DNA of 64,000 bases from Mycolicibacterium hippocampi (GTDB lineage Bacteria > Actinomycetota > Actinomycetes > Mycobacteriales > Mycobacteriaceae), in NCBI RefSeq assembly GCF_010723735.1, contig NZ_BLLB01000002.1:5704001-5768000 (forward strand), in the 5' to 3' direction. Of this stretch, positions 31,692 through 40,222 are shown piece by piece. The stretch's first letter is position 1, and each line of letters begins with the position of its first letter. The notes under the pieces are model-generated. The model was given only the letters and a program-made list of their open reading frames with translations. It was not told the origin of the DNA and did not search any database. Both the position numbers and the translations under genes were made by a program.

Positions 31692-32819
31692 ATGAAGACC
31701 AAAGGCGCTCTGATCTGGGATTTCAACCAGCCATGGTCGATCGAGGAGATCGAGATCGGCGATCCCGTCAAGGACGAGGTCAAGATTCAGATGGAAGCGG
31801 CGGGCATGTGCCACTCCGACCATCATCTGGTGACCGGCGACATCCCGATGGCCGGCTTCCCGGTGCTCGGTGGACACGAGGGTGCCGGCATCGTCACCGA
31901 AGTCGGACCCGGCGTGGAGAACATCGCCCCGGGTGACCACGTCGTGCTGTCGTTCATCCCGTCGTGCGGTGAGTGTCCGACGTGCCAGAGCGGCCAGCGC
32001 AATCTGTGTGACCTGGGCGCGTTGCTGCTCACCGGTACCGCCGTCTCCGACGGGACCCACCGTGTCACGGCCAACGGCAAGCCTGTCATCCCGATGACGC
32101 TGCTGGGCACCTTCAGCCCCTACATGGTGGTGCACAAGAGCTCGGTCGTGAAGATCGACCCGTCCATCCCGTTCGAGGTGGCCTGCCTGGTCGGCTGCGG
32201 CGTCACCACCGGCTATGGCTCGGCGGTGCGCAGTGCGGACGTCCGCCCCGGTGACGACGTCACGATCGCCGGGATCGGTGGCGTCGGCATGGGCGCCCTG
32301 CAGGGCGCGCTCAACGCCGGTGCACGCAACATCTTCGCCATCGACCCGGTCGACTGGAAGCGGGATCAGGCACTCAAGTTCGGCGCGACGCACGTCTACC
32401 CCGACCTCGCGTCGGCGATGATGGGTGTCGCCGAGGTCACCCACGGCAAGATGGCCGACAAGACCATCATCACCACCGGTGAGCTCAAGGGTGAGGACAT
32501 CGACAACTATCTCAACATGACCGCCAAGGGCGGTACCTGTGTGGTGACAGCGGTGGCCAACATGATGGAAACCAGCGTCACGCTGAACCTGGCGATGCTG
32601 ACCCTGATGCAGAAGAACCTGCAGGGCACCATCTTCGGTGGCGGCAACCCGCACTACGACATCCCGCAGCTGCTGTCGATGTACAAGGCCGGCAGGCTCA
32701 ACCTCGACGACATGGTGACCCGGCAGTACAAGCTGGAGCAGATTAACGAGGGTTACAAGGACATGCTGGAGGGCAAGAACATCCGTGGCGTGATCCGCTA
32801 CACCGACGCCGATAGGTAG
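31692..32819 (+). CDS. adhB: NDMA-type zinc alcohol dehydrogenase (AdhB, Rv0761c-like)
   Basis: The 375-residue protein has the catalytic zinc motif GHEGAG, the structural zinc cysteines (SCGECPTCQSGQRNLC), GIGGVGMGALQGA for NAD binding, and a class III-like length. Its sequence is of the Rxyl_3153 NDMA-dependent family, which comparative genomics has tied to the redox cofactor mycofactocin, with tightly bound NAD. AGGAGA precedes the ATG. It has its own promoter with two palindromes and is followed after 6 bp by the ketosteroid-isomerase-like gene. It probably oxidises an alcohol produced by the P450s (inference). Confidence 0.9.
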   Translation: MKTKGALIWDFNQPWSIEEIEIGDPVKDEVKIQMEAAGMCHSDHHLVTGDIPMAGFPVLGGHEGAGIVTEVGPGVENIAPGDHVVLSFIPSCGECPTCQSGQRNLCDLGALLLTGTAVSDGTHRVTANGKPVIPMTLLGTFSPYMVVHKSSVVKIDPSIPFEVACLVGCGVTTGYGSAVRSADVRPGDDVTIAGIGGVGMGALQGALNAGARNIFAIDPVDWKRDQALKFGATHVYPDLASAMMGVAEVTHGKMADKTIITTGELKGEDIDNYLNMTAKGGTCVVTAVANMMETSVTLNLAMLTLMQKNLQGTIFGGGNPHYDIPQLLSMYKAGRLNLDDMVTRQYKLEQINEGYKDMLEGKNIRGVIRYTDADR

Positions 32820-32825
32820 AGCGGG

Positions 32826-33263
32826 ATGACCGACAGCGCAACCGAGACCACCGAGCTCTCGCCGGTGGTCGCGGCCTCTCAGAGTTCGTGGCGATGCGTG
32901 CAGTCCGGCGACAAGGCCGGCTGGCTGGCGCTGATGTCCGAGGACGTCGTCATCGAGGATCCGATCGGCGAGGCCGTCACCAACCCCGACGGCACCGGAG
33001 TGCGCGGGAAGGCGGCTGTCGCCGACTTCTTCGACGCCAACATCGGACCGAACCAGTTACGCATCACCTGCCAGGAGGCGTTCCCGTCGAGCAGTCCGAC
33101 GGAGATCGCCTACATCCTGGTGCTGGAGACCACGTTCCCCAACGGTTTCGTGGCCACGGTCCGGGGAGTGTTCACCTACCGCGTCGACGACGCGGGGCTG
33201 ATCACGAACCTGCGTGGCTTCTGGAACATGGATGCGATGACGTTCGCGGAGAAGGCGGATTAG
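32826..33263 (+). CDS. Ketosteroid isomerase-like NTF2 protein (Rv0760c-like)
   Basis: The 145-residue protein has the NTF2/KSI fold pattern: WRCVQSGDKAGWLALMSEDVVIEDPIGEA with the acidic residues, then GVRGKAAVADFFDANIGP. The M. tuberculosis homologue Rv0760c has a determined KSI-like structure that can bind steroids. Whether it isomerises is not settled. It lies six bases downstream of adhB and its TAG overlaps the presumed ATT start of the next SDR. Confidence 0.84.
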   Translation: MTDSATETTELSPVVAASQSSWRCVQSGDKAGWLALMSEDVVIEDPIGEAVTNPDGTGVRGKAAVADFFDANIGPNQLRITCQEAFPSSSPTEIAYILVLETTFPNGFVATVRGVFTYRVDDAGLITNLRGFWNMDAMTFAEKAD

Positions 33264-34113
33264 CCAGCCGCTGGCAGGCCGCGGCGCGGTTGTCGTCGGT
33301 GGTACCCGCGGTGTCGGCCTGGCGGTCGCTGAGCTTCTGGCGGCCCTCGGCGCCGGCGTCGTCGTCAACGGCCGCGATGAGGCGGCAGCCGACCAAGCGG
33401 CGCAACGCATTCCCGGCGCCGTCGCCCATCCGGGTTCGCCCGCCGATCCGGCGGTGGCCGATGCCCTGGTGGATACCTGTGTCCGCCGGTTCGGCCACAT
33501 CGACATCCTGGTCAACTGTGCGGGCACCGCCGAACCGGCAGGCTCGTCGATTCTCGACATCACCACCGAGCAGTTCAACGAGCTGATCGAGGCCCACTTG
33601 GGCACCGCATTTCAGATGTGCCGCGCGGCAGCCCCGCGGATGGTGCAGCGGGGCGCCGGGGCGATCGTCAACACCAGTTCGTTCGCTTTCCTCGGTGACT
33701 ACGGCGGCACCGGGTACCCGGCAGGCAAGGGCGCGGTCAACGGCCTGACGGCGGCGATCGCCGCCGAACTCAAGGAGCACGGGGTCCGCGCGAACGTGGT
33801 GTGCCCCGGCGCCAAGACCAGGCTGTCCACCGGGCCCGACTACGAGGCCCACATCGCCGAGCTCAACCGGCGCGGACTGCTCGACGAGGTCAGCATGCAG
33901 GGTGCGCTGGACGCCGCGCCGCCCGAGTACGTCGCGCCGACATACGCCTACCTGGTCAGTGATCTCGCCAAGGATGTGACCGGTCAGATCTTCATCGCCG
34001 CAGGCGGGTTCATCGGCAAGTTCGACCGACAGACCCCCGCGATCGTGGCCTACCGTGACCATCACGACTCCCCGCCGTGGTCGATCGACGAGATCTCCGC
34101 ACAGGTCGGTTAA
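33259..34113 (+). CDS. Short-chain dehydrogenase/reductase with apparent ATT start
   Basis: The open frame encodes a full SDR: cofactor motif VVVGGTRGVG, NCAGTAEP, the catalytic Tyr and Lys in GGTGYPAGKGAV, and a normal C-terminus. No ATG, GTG or TTG occurs in frame between the upstream in-frame stop (33238) and a GTG at 33454, which lies beyond the cofactor motif. The best start is ATT at 33259, which overlaps the TAG of the previous gene and follows GGAGAAGG at 33248-33255. CTG at 33271 is an alternative. With ATT the product is 284 residues. It meets fadD tail to tail with a 4-bp overlap. Confidence 0.8.
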   Translation: MSQPLAGRGAVVVGGTRGVGLAVAELLAALGAGVVVNGRDEAAADQAAQRIPGAVAHPGSPADPAVADALVDTCVRRFGHIDILVNCAGTAEPAGSSILDITTEQFNELIEAHLGTAFQMCRAAAPRMVQRGAGAIVNTSSFAFLGDYGGTGYPAGKGAVNGLTAAIAAELKEHGVRANVVCPGAKTRLSTGPDYEAHIAELNRRGLLDEVSMQGALDAAPPEYVAPTYAYLVSDLAKDVTGQIFIAAGGFIGKFDRQTPAIVAYRDHHDSPPWSIDEISAQVG

Positions 34114-35753
34114 CCCGGCAGCGTGTGGTCGCGGTACTGCTCGCGCAGCTTGAGCTTGACGACCTTGCCGGTGGCGGTGTGGGGCAGTTCGTCGACGAAC
34201 ACCACGTCGTCGGGCAGCCACCACTTGACGACCTCGCCACCCAGGTACTCCAGAATTTCCTCCCGGGTGGCGTTGTGCCCCTTGCGAAGCACGGCGATGA
34301 GCACCGGCCGCTCCTGCCATTTCGGATGGGGCACCCCAATGACGGCGGCTTCGGCGATGGCCGGGTGCCCCATCGCGGCGTTCTCGAGGTCGATCGAACT
34401 CACCCATTCGCCACCGGATTTGATGACGTCCTTGGCACGGTCGACAAGTTGCAGGTAGCCGTCGGGGTCGATGGTCGCGACATCGCCAGTGGGGAAGAAA
34501 CCCTCGCCGTCGAGCTTCTCGCCTCCCTCGCCCTTGAAGTAGCCACTGGCGATCCACGGACCGCGCACCCACACCTCGCCGAACGCCTTTCCGTCCCAGG
34601 GCAGTCGGCGGCCGTCGTCGTCGACGATCTTGAGGTCCACTCCCCAGACGCCGCGCCCCTGTTTCAGCCTGATGCGGGTGCGCTCCTCTTCGGAAAGCCC
34701 TTCGTGTTTGGGCAGCAGCCTGCCGATTGTGCACAGCGGACTGGTTTCGGTCATCCCCCAGCCCTGCATCGACTCGGCGCCGAAATCGCGGTCGAACCGC
34801 TCGATCATCGACTGCGGCAGGGCCGCCCCGCCGGTGCCCGCGATACGCAACCCGAGTTCGTGCGGGTCGATCTCGGGGTGCTCGTCGAGATAGGAGAACA
34901 GCATCATCCACACCGTCGGCACCCCCTGGCTCTGGTTGACGCCCTCGGACTTCATCAGGCTGTAGACGGATTCGCCGTCGAGGTGCGGTCCGGGCATCAC
35001 GAGTGTCGCGCCGACCATCGCCGCGGTGTAGGGAGTCCCCCACGCATTCGCATGGAACATGGGCACCACCAGCAGGATCCTGGAGCCGCTGTGGATGTCG
35101 ATGGCGTCGCGCGCCGCGATCATCAGCGTGTGCAGCATCGTCGAACGATGCGAGTACAGAACACCTTTCGGGTTCCCGGTGGTGCCCGAGGTGTAGCACA
35201 GCGATGACGCGCTGCGCTCGTCGAACTCGGGCCAGTCGTAGTGGGTTGACTGCGTGCCGATGAGTTCGTCCCAGCACTGCAGGCGATCCGCGGGAATCCC
35301 GGGGATATCGGGCATGTGTGCGCGATCGGTCATCACGACATAGGTGTCGACCGACTCGAGTTGGGGCGCGAGCTGGCCGACCAGAGGCGCGAAGGTCACA
35401 TCGAAGAACAGCACCCGGTCCTCGGCGTGGTTGATGATGTAGACGATCTGCTCGGGGAAGAGCCGCGGGTTGACGGTGTGCATGACCGCCCCGGAGCCCG
35501 ACACGCCGAAGTACAGCGCCAGGTGGCGATCGCTGTTCCACGCGAGTGTCGCGACCCGGTCTCCCTGCTGGATCCCGAGGCCGGCCAGCGCGTTGGCCAC
35601 CTGCTTGGACTGATCCCTGACCTGCGACCAGGTGGTGCGTCGGATGTGCCCTTCGGGGATCCGGGACACGATCTCGGTGTCGGCGTGAAACGCGGCCGCG
35701 TGCTCGATCAGGGAGGAGATCATCAGCGGTCTGTCCTGCATCAGTCCCAGCAT
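34110..35753 (-). CDS. Acyl-CoA synthetase (FadD-type AMP-forming ligase)
   Basis: The 547-residue enzyme has the adenylate-forming P-loop YTSGTTGNPKGVLYSH, the GWGMTETSPL motif, TGDVATIDPDGYL and a C-terminal Lys in HTATGKVVK. It activates a carboxylate as an acyl-AMP and then CoA thioester. Chain length and identity of the acid are unknown. It would follow the alcohol-to-acid oxidation steps encoded by the island (inference). The start ATG 35753 gives MLGLMQDRPL, typical of the family. ATG 35741 is an alternative. It is divergent from the 13E12 gene. Confidence 0.9.
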   Translation of the reverse strand: MLGLMQDRPLMISSLIEHAAAFHADTEIVSRIPEGHIRRTTWSQVRDQSKQVANALAGLGIQQGDRVATLAWNSDRHLALYFGVSGSGAVMHTVNPRLFPEQIVYIINHAEDRVLFFDVTFAPLVGQLAPQLESVDTYVVMTDRAHMPDIPGIPADRLQCWDELIGTQSTHYDWPEFDERSASSLCYTSGTTGNPKGVLYSHRSTMLHTLMIAARDAIDIHSGSRILLVVPMFHANAWGTPYTAAMVGATLVMPGPHLDGESVYSLMKSEGVNQSQGVPTVWMMLFSYLDEHPEIDPHELGLRIAGTGGAALPQSMIERFDRDFGAESMQGWGMTETSPLCTIGRLLPKHEGLSEEERTRIRLKQGRGVWGVDLKIVDDDGRRLPWDGKAFGEVWVRGPWIASGYFKGEGGEKLDGEGFFPTGDVATIDPDGYLQLVDRAKDVIKSGGEWVSSIDLENAAMGHPAIAEAAVIGVPHPKWQERPVLIAVLRKGHNATREEILEYLGGEVVKWWLPDDVVFVDELPHTATGKVVKLKLREQYRDHTLPG

Positions 35754-35803
35754 CCGGCCAGGCTATCGAGGGCGCGGGGACTTGTCGGTCGGTTCTGGCA
35801 TGA

Positions 35804-35819
35804 TCGAACACATGTTCGA
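35804..35819. promoter_or_regulatory. Perfect SOS (LexA) box
   Basis: TCGAACACATGTTCGA matches the mycobacterial LexA consensus TCGAAC-N4-GTTCGA at all 12 fixed positions. It overlaps the ATG (35812) of the 13E12-type HNH gene. CATGAT at 35798-35803 could be the -10 box, so LexA would cover the transcription start. Members of the 13E12 family in M. tuberculosis are known LexA targets. Confidence 0.85.
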
Positions 35820-37524
35820 TGGTTCGTTGGTGGGGCCGGATCAGCTCACCGGTCTCAGTGACGCCGCGCTGGCCCGGGCCGCGGCAGGCTGGGCGAGCGC
35901 TTCGGCGGCGGCCGAGGCCCGCAAGCTGGCGGTGATCGCCGAGATCGAACGCCGCGCCCGGGCCGCTCAACAGCATCCGAACTGGGTCGTCGATGATCTC
36001 GATGCCGCCGCGGCCGGGTTGTCGTGTGCCCTGACGATCAGCCACGGCCGGGCGTTGGGCCAGATCGGGCTGGCGGTCACGCTGCGTGACCGGCTGCCCA
36101 AAGTCGGGGCCCGGTTCCTGGCCGGGCAGATCAGCGCGGCGATGATCGCCACCATCTCCTGGCGCACCTACCTGGTGTGCGACCCGGGAGCGCTGGCCCG
36201 CATCGACACCGAGATCGCCGAGCACGCCCCGGCCTGGGGCCGGCTGTCGCAGTACAAACTGGAAAAAGCCATCGACTTCTGGGTCGAACGCCATGACCCC
36301 GACGCGGTGCGCCGGGTCCGCACCGGGGTCCGCGGACGCGACTTCGTCATCGGAGACCGCGACGACGCCACCGGCACCACCAGCGTGCACGGACGGCTCA
36401 CCAGCACCGACGCCGCGCTACTCGAACAGCGCCTGGCCGCGATGATCGCCACCGTGTGTGACGACGATCCCCGCACCCTGGCCCAACGCCGCGCCGATGC
36501 CCTCGGCGCGATCGCCGCCCACGCCACCACGCTGGCCTGCCGCTGCGACAACCCCGGATGCGCCGCCCAAACCGACGACGGCCGCGCCAGCAACTTCGTC
36601 GTCCACGTCTTCACCGACACAGACACCCTCAACGACACCCGCGACCGGGGCCTGGACCCGACACTGCACGGCCCCGACGACCCGCCACCCACACCCACGC
36701 CGAAGCCCGCCGAATCGCCAGCGCCCAAGCCCGCCGAGCCGGCTGCGTCACCCGAGCCGACAGTCGCGAAACCCGCCGCCGAGTCGAAGCCCGAGTCAAC
36801 ACCGCCCACGTCGGGTCGACCGGCGCGGCGGCGCCGCACGGCGGCGCTGATCCCCGGCTCCAACGCCGCGATCGTGCCCCCGGCACTGCTGGCCGACCTG
36901 ATCCACCACGGCGCCAAAATCCGCTTCGTCACCACCCCCGACCCCTGCGGCGAAGACCGCTACCGACCCTCGACCGCACTGGCCGACTTCATCCGCACCC
37001 GCGACCTGACCTGCCGCTTCCCCGGCTGCGACCGCCCCGCCACCCACGCCGACATCGACCACACCCGACCCTGGCCCACCGGACCCACCCACCCCACCAA
37101 CTGCAAGTGCTACTGCCGGCTACACCACCTGATCAAAACCTTCTGGACCGGCTGGCACGACACCCAACACCCCGACGGCACCCTGGCCATCACCACCCCG
37201 TCGGGCCTGACCTACACCACCAAACCCTTCACCGCACTGCTGTTCCCCCACTGGAACACCACCACCCCACCACCACCGCGACCACCCGGACCACCCCCAC
37301 CGACCAACCCCGGCCGGCACCTCAAAATGCCCACCCGCCGCCGCACCCGCACCCAAACCCGCACCGCCCGCATCACCGCCGAACGAAAACTCAACGCCAC
37401 CCAACGCGCACTGGAAAACTCATCAACCACACCGACCCCACCACCGGGCCACCACTACCCCGACTACCAATTCCACCCCGCCCACCACACCCCCGACTAC
37501 GGCGACGACCCACCACCCTTCTGA
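35812..37524 (+). CDS. 13E12-type DUF222/HNH endonuclease-domain protein
   Basis: The 570-residue protein has an N-terminal DUF222 region (residues about 1-230), a proline-rich linker (about 285-345) and an HNH domain with zinc-type cysteines (LTCRFPGCDRPATHADIDHTRPW, CYCRLHHLIKTFW). The C-terminal tail of about 100 residues is proline- and basic-rich. This is the architecture of the mycobacterial 13E12 repeat family, whose function is not established. An ATG at 35800 would add four residues, but the 35812 start suits a leaderless transcript under the SOS box. GC at third positions is extreme in the second half. Confidence 0.88.
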   Translation: MFDGSLVGPDQLTGLSDAALARAAAGWASASAAAEARKLAVIAEIERRARAAQQHPNWVVDDLDAAAAGLSCALTISHGRALGQIGLAVTLRDRLPKVGARFLAGQISAAMIATISWRTYLVCDPGALARIDTEIAEHAPAWGRLSQYKLEKAIDFWVERHDPDAVRRVRTGVRGRDFVIGDRDDATGTTSVHGRLTSTDAALLEQRLAAMIATVCDDDPRTLAQRRADALGAIAAHATTLACRCDNPGCAAQTDDGRASNFVVHVFTDTDTLNDTRDRGLDPTLHGPDDPPPTPTPKPAESPAPKPAEPAASPEPTVAKPAAESKPESTPPTSGRPARRRRTAALIPGSNAAIVPPALLADLIHHGAKIRFVTTPDPCGEDRYRPSTALADFIRTRDLTCRFPGCDRPATHADIDHTRPWPTGPTHPTNCKCYCRLHHLIKTFWTGWHDTQHPDGTLAITTPSGLTYTTKPFTALLFPHWNTTTPPPPRPPGPPPPTNPGRHLKMPTRRRTRTQTRTARITAERKLNATQRALENSSTTPTPPPGHHYPDYQFHPAHHTPDYGDDPPPF

Positions 37525-37538
37525 GTAGCGTGGGCGGC

Positions 37539-37943
37539 ATGGCGACCGTCTTCACAAAGATCATCAACGGGGAGATCCCCGGCCGTTTCGTCTACGAGGA
37601 CGACGACATCGTGGCGTTCCTGACGATCGAGCCGATGACACAGGGCCACACGCTGGTCGTGCCCCGGGCCGAGATCGACCAGTGGCAGAACCTCGAACCC
37701 GCCGTGTTCGGCAGGGTCATGGAGGTTTCGCAGCTCATCGGCAAGGCGGTGTGTCAGGCCTTCGACGCTGAGCGCGCCGGTGTCATCATCGCCGGGCTGG
37801 AAGTGCCCCACTTGCACGTGCACGTCTTCCCGGCCCGCGACCTGGCGGACTTCGGCTTCGCCAACGTCGACCGCAACCCGTCAGCGGAGTCGCTCGACGA
37901 GGCTCAGACGAAGATCAAGGCGGCGTTGGCGACGCTGCGCTGA
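37539..37943 (+). CDS. HIT family hydrolase (Rv0759c-like)
   Basis: The 134-residue protein has the histidine triad HLHVHVF (pattern HxHxH) close to the C-terminal half and the family N-terminus TVFTKIINGEIPGRFVYEDD. HIT proteins hydrolyse or transfer nucleotidyl groups from dinucleotides or AMP conjugates. It starts 14 bp after the 13E12 gene. Its 3' end overlaps phoR by 29 bp in convergent orientation. Confidence 0.93.
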   Translation: MATVFTKIINGEIPGRFVYEDDDIVAFLTIEPMTQGHTLVVPRAEIDQWQNLEPAVFGRVMEVSQLIGKAVCQAFDAERAGVIIAGLEVPHLHVHVFPARDLADFGFANVDRNPSAESLDEAQTKIKAALATLR

Positions 37944-39381
37944 CAGCTGCCGACGCGTCGGCGAACCGCGGCATCTTCACCCGGAACCGGCACCCTTCGC
38001 CCGGCCCTGTGGTCACGCTGACGCTGCCACCGTGGGCATACACCAGGGAGTCGACGATCGACAGCCCCAGCCCGGTCCCCCCGCTGGCTCGCGCCCGCGA
38101 CGCGTCGGCCCGGTAGAACCGCTCGAAGATGCGCTGCGCATCCTCCGGCCCCATCCCCGGCCCCTCGTCGCACACCTCCACGACGGTGTTGTCCTCGTCG
38201 GTTCCCACCCGCACGGTGACCCCGGTGCCCTCGGGGGTGTGCTGCAGCGCGTTTGCCATCAAGTTGCTCAGCACCTGACGCAGTCTGGCCTCGTCACCCA
38301 CCACCTCCGGGGTGCCGGGCCCGTCGAAGACCTCGACGCGGATCCTGCGTTGCGGCGCGATCGACTGAGCGTCGTGTACCGCGTCGGTGGCCAGAGCGAG
38401 CAGATCCACTCGCTTTCGTTCCAAGGGTCGCTGCGCGTCGAGTTGGGCCAACAGCAGCAGATCCTCGACGAGCAATCCCATCCGCCGCGATTCGCTCTCG
38501 ATGCGACTCATCAGCATCTCGACGTCGCGGGCAGCGCCCTGGCGGTACAGCTCGGCGAAGCCGCGGATCGTCGTCAACGGTGTCCGCAGTTCGTGGCTTG
38601 CGTCGGTGATGAAGCGACGCATCCGTTCCTCGGAGGTGCGGGCCTGCGCCGCCGACGATTCCGACGAGGCCATCGCCCGCTGGATCTGCGTCAGCATCCC
38701 GTTGAGCGCCAACGACAGGCGGCCGACCTCGGTGCGTGGGTCACGTTCTGGAACACGCCGGTCCAGTTGCCCCGACGCGATCGCGGCTGCGGTCTGTTCG
38801 ACCTCGGCCAGCGGGCGCAGACTGCGGTGCACCACGGCGTAGCCGGCGATGGCGAGCACCACCAGGACCGCCACCCCGATACCGGCCTGCAGGTAGGCCA
38901 GCGACCGCACCGTCGATTTCACGTCGGACAGGTCGATGGCCACCGTGGTGAGCTCGCCCCCCAACCCCCGCACCGTCATCGCACGCCACTGCACGTCGGA
39001 GTGATCAACAGATCCGACGGTGACCGGCAGCGGGCCGACATTGTTGTCCGCGGGCAGCGCCGGCTCCGCCACGCGGTCGTTGACTTCCATCCAGATGTGT
39101 CCTTCCGGATCGATGCCACGGACGAAGAAGTCGGAGGGAGGCCGCGCGGGGTTGGGATCGTCGATCGGGGTGACGGGCAGCCGACGGGGCACCTGGGCCC
39201 ACCCTCGGGACGCGTCGAGCAGGGTGTCATCCACCCTCTTCATCAGGCTGTGCTGCAGGATCGTCGTGACTGCGACGCCCGACGCCACCAGTCCGCACGC
39301 CACCAGCACCAGAGTGGCAGCCACCAGCCCTACCCGCAGAGGAATGCCACGCCCTCTGGTGTTCCCGCCGCCAGCTACCAC
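37915..39381 (-). CDS. phoR: Two-component sensor histidine kinase PhoR
   Basis: The 488-residue kinase has a first membrane helix at about residues 16-42, a periplasmic sensor part (43-160), a second helix at about 163-185, a HAMP linker, the H box DASHELRTPLT with phosphoacceptor His263, and N, D/F and G boxes (LMANALQHTPEG, DEGPGMGPEDA, GGTGLGLSIV). It is downstream of phoP on the same strand with 30 bp between them. Gene order phoP-phoR next to the HIT gene matches M. tuberculosis. Confidence 0.95.
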   Translation of the reverse strand: MVAGGGNTRGRGIPLRVGLVAATLVLVACGLVASGVAVTTILQHSLMKRVDDTLLDASRGWAQVPRRLPVTPIDDPNPARPPSDFFVRGIDPEGHIWMEVNDRVAEPALPADNNVGPLPVTVGSVDHSDVQWRAMTVRGLGGELTTVAIDLSDVKSTVRSLAYLQAGIGVAVLVVLAIAGYAVVHRSLRPLAEVEQTAAAIASGQLDRRVPERDPRTEVGRLSLALNGMLTQIQRAMASSESSAAQARTSEERMRRFITDASHELRTPLTTIRGFAELYRQGAARDVEMLMSRIESESRRMGLLVEDLLLLAQLDAQRPLERKRVDLLALATDAVHDAQSIAPQRRIRVEVFDGPGTPEVVGDEARLRQVLSNLMANALQHTPEGTGVTVRVGTDEDNTVVEVCDEGPGMGPEDAQRIFERFYRADASRARASGGTGLGLSIVDSLVYAHGGSVSVTTGPGEGCRFRVKMPRFADASAAVSAASPTPP

Positions 39382-39411
39382 GCCTCTATTGTCGGCTCGT
39401 CCGGCGAGCGC

Positions 39412-40128
39412 TCACCGCGGCTCGCGCAGGACGTAGCCGACCCCACGCAACGTATGCAGTAAGCGCTTGTCTCCGGTGTCGACCTTGCGGCGCAGATAGG
39501 AGACATACGACTCGACGACGTTGACGTCGCCGCCGAAGTCGTAGCGCCACACGTGATCGAGGATCTTCGGCTTGGACAGCACCGTGCCCGCGTTGATGAC
39601 GAAGTACCGCAACAGCGTGAACTCGGTCGGCGAGAGCGACACCGGCTCGCCGGCCTTCCACACCTCGTGGGTGTCCTCGTCGAGTTCGATGTCGGCGAAT
39701 GTGAGCCGCGACGGGCGTGGCGCCTCGTGACCGCGGCCGGTCCGGCGCAGGATCACCCGCAGCCGCGCCACCACCTCTTCGAGGCTGAACGGCTTGGTCA
39801 CGTAGTCGTCGCCACCCAGCGTCAGCCCGGCGATCTTGTCCTGCAAGGTGTCGCGTGCGGTCAGGAACAGGGCCGGGGCGTCGATGCCATCGGCCCGCAG
39901 GCGGCGCAGCAACCCGAACCCGTCCATGCCGGGCATCATGACGTCGAGAATGACCGCGTCGGGGCGAACCTCCCGTGCCTTGTCGAGCGCGGCCGCGCCG
40001 TTGGAGGCGGTGTGGACCTCGAAGCCCTGGTACTTCAGGCTCACGGAGAGCAATTCGACGATGTTGGCCTCGTCGTCGACCACCAGCACCCGCGCCTCGG
40101 GCACGTTCTGCTCAACGGGCATGGCCAT
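39412..40128 (-). CDS. phoP: Two-component response regulator PhoP
   Basis: The 238-residue OmpR-type regulator has a receiver domain with Asp17/Asp18 (VLVVDDEANI), phosphoacceptor Asp62 in ILDVMMPGMDG, Thr in LFLTARD and Lys in VTKPFS. The C-terminal winged helix has VESYVSYLRRKVD. PhoP governs complex-lipid, acid and virulence-type responses in mycobacteria (known). The ATG at 40128 (MAMPVEQ) has GGAG nine bases upstream. ATG 40122 is also possible. A longer frame to 40365 overlaps the divergent gene and is rejected. Confidence 0.95.
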   Translation of the reverse strand: MAMPVEQNVPEARVLVVDDEANIVELLSVSLKYQGFEVHTASNGAAALDKAREVRPDAVILDVMMPGMDGFGLLRRLRADGIDAPALFLTARDTLQDKIAGLTLGGDDYVTKPFSLEEVVARLRVILRRTGRGHEAPRPSRLTFADIELDEDTHEVWKAGEPVSLSPTEFTLLRYFVINAGTVLSKPKILDHVWRYDFGGDVNVVESYVSYLRRKVDTGDKRLLHTLRGVGYVLREPR

Positions 40129-40222
40129 GGGTTCAATCTCCACCAGTTCACTTGGAAATATGCTGCCGACTACCTGTGCACTTCCTGTGAGTTTGCCCTT
40201 GCGCTGTCCATAGACTGAGTAG

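Noticed and set aside
33202..36390. Very long minus-strand open frame (over 1000 codons)
   Set aside because: It crosses the SDR, fadD and the 13E12 gene, and its translation is Arg/Gly/His-rich without family similarity. It is the high-GC shadow frame of the real genes.
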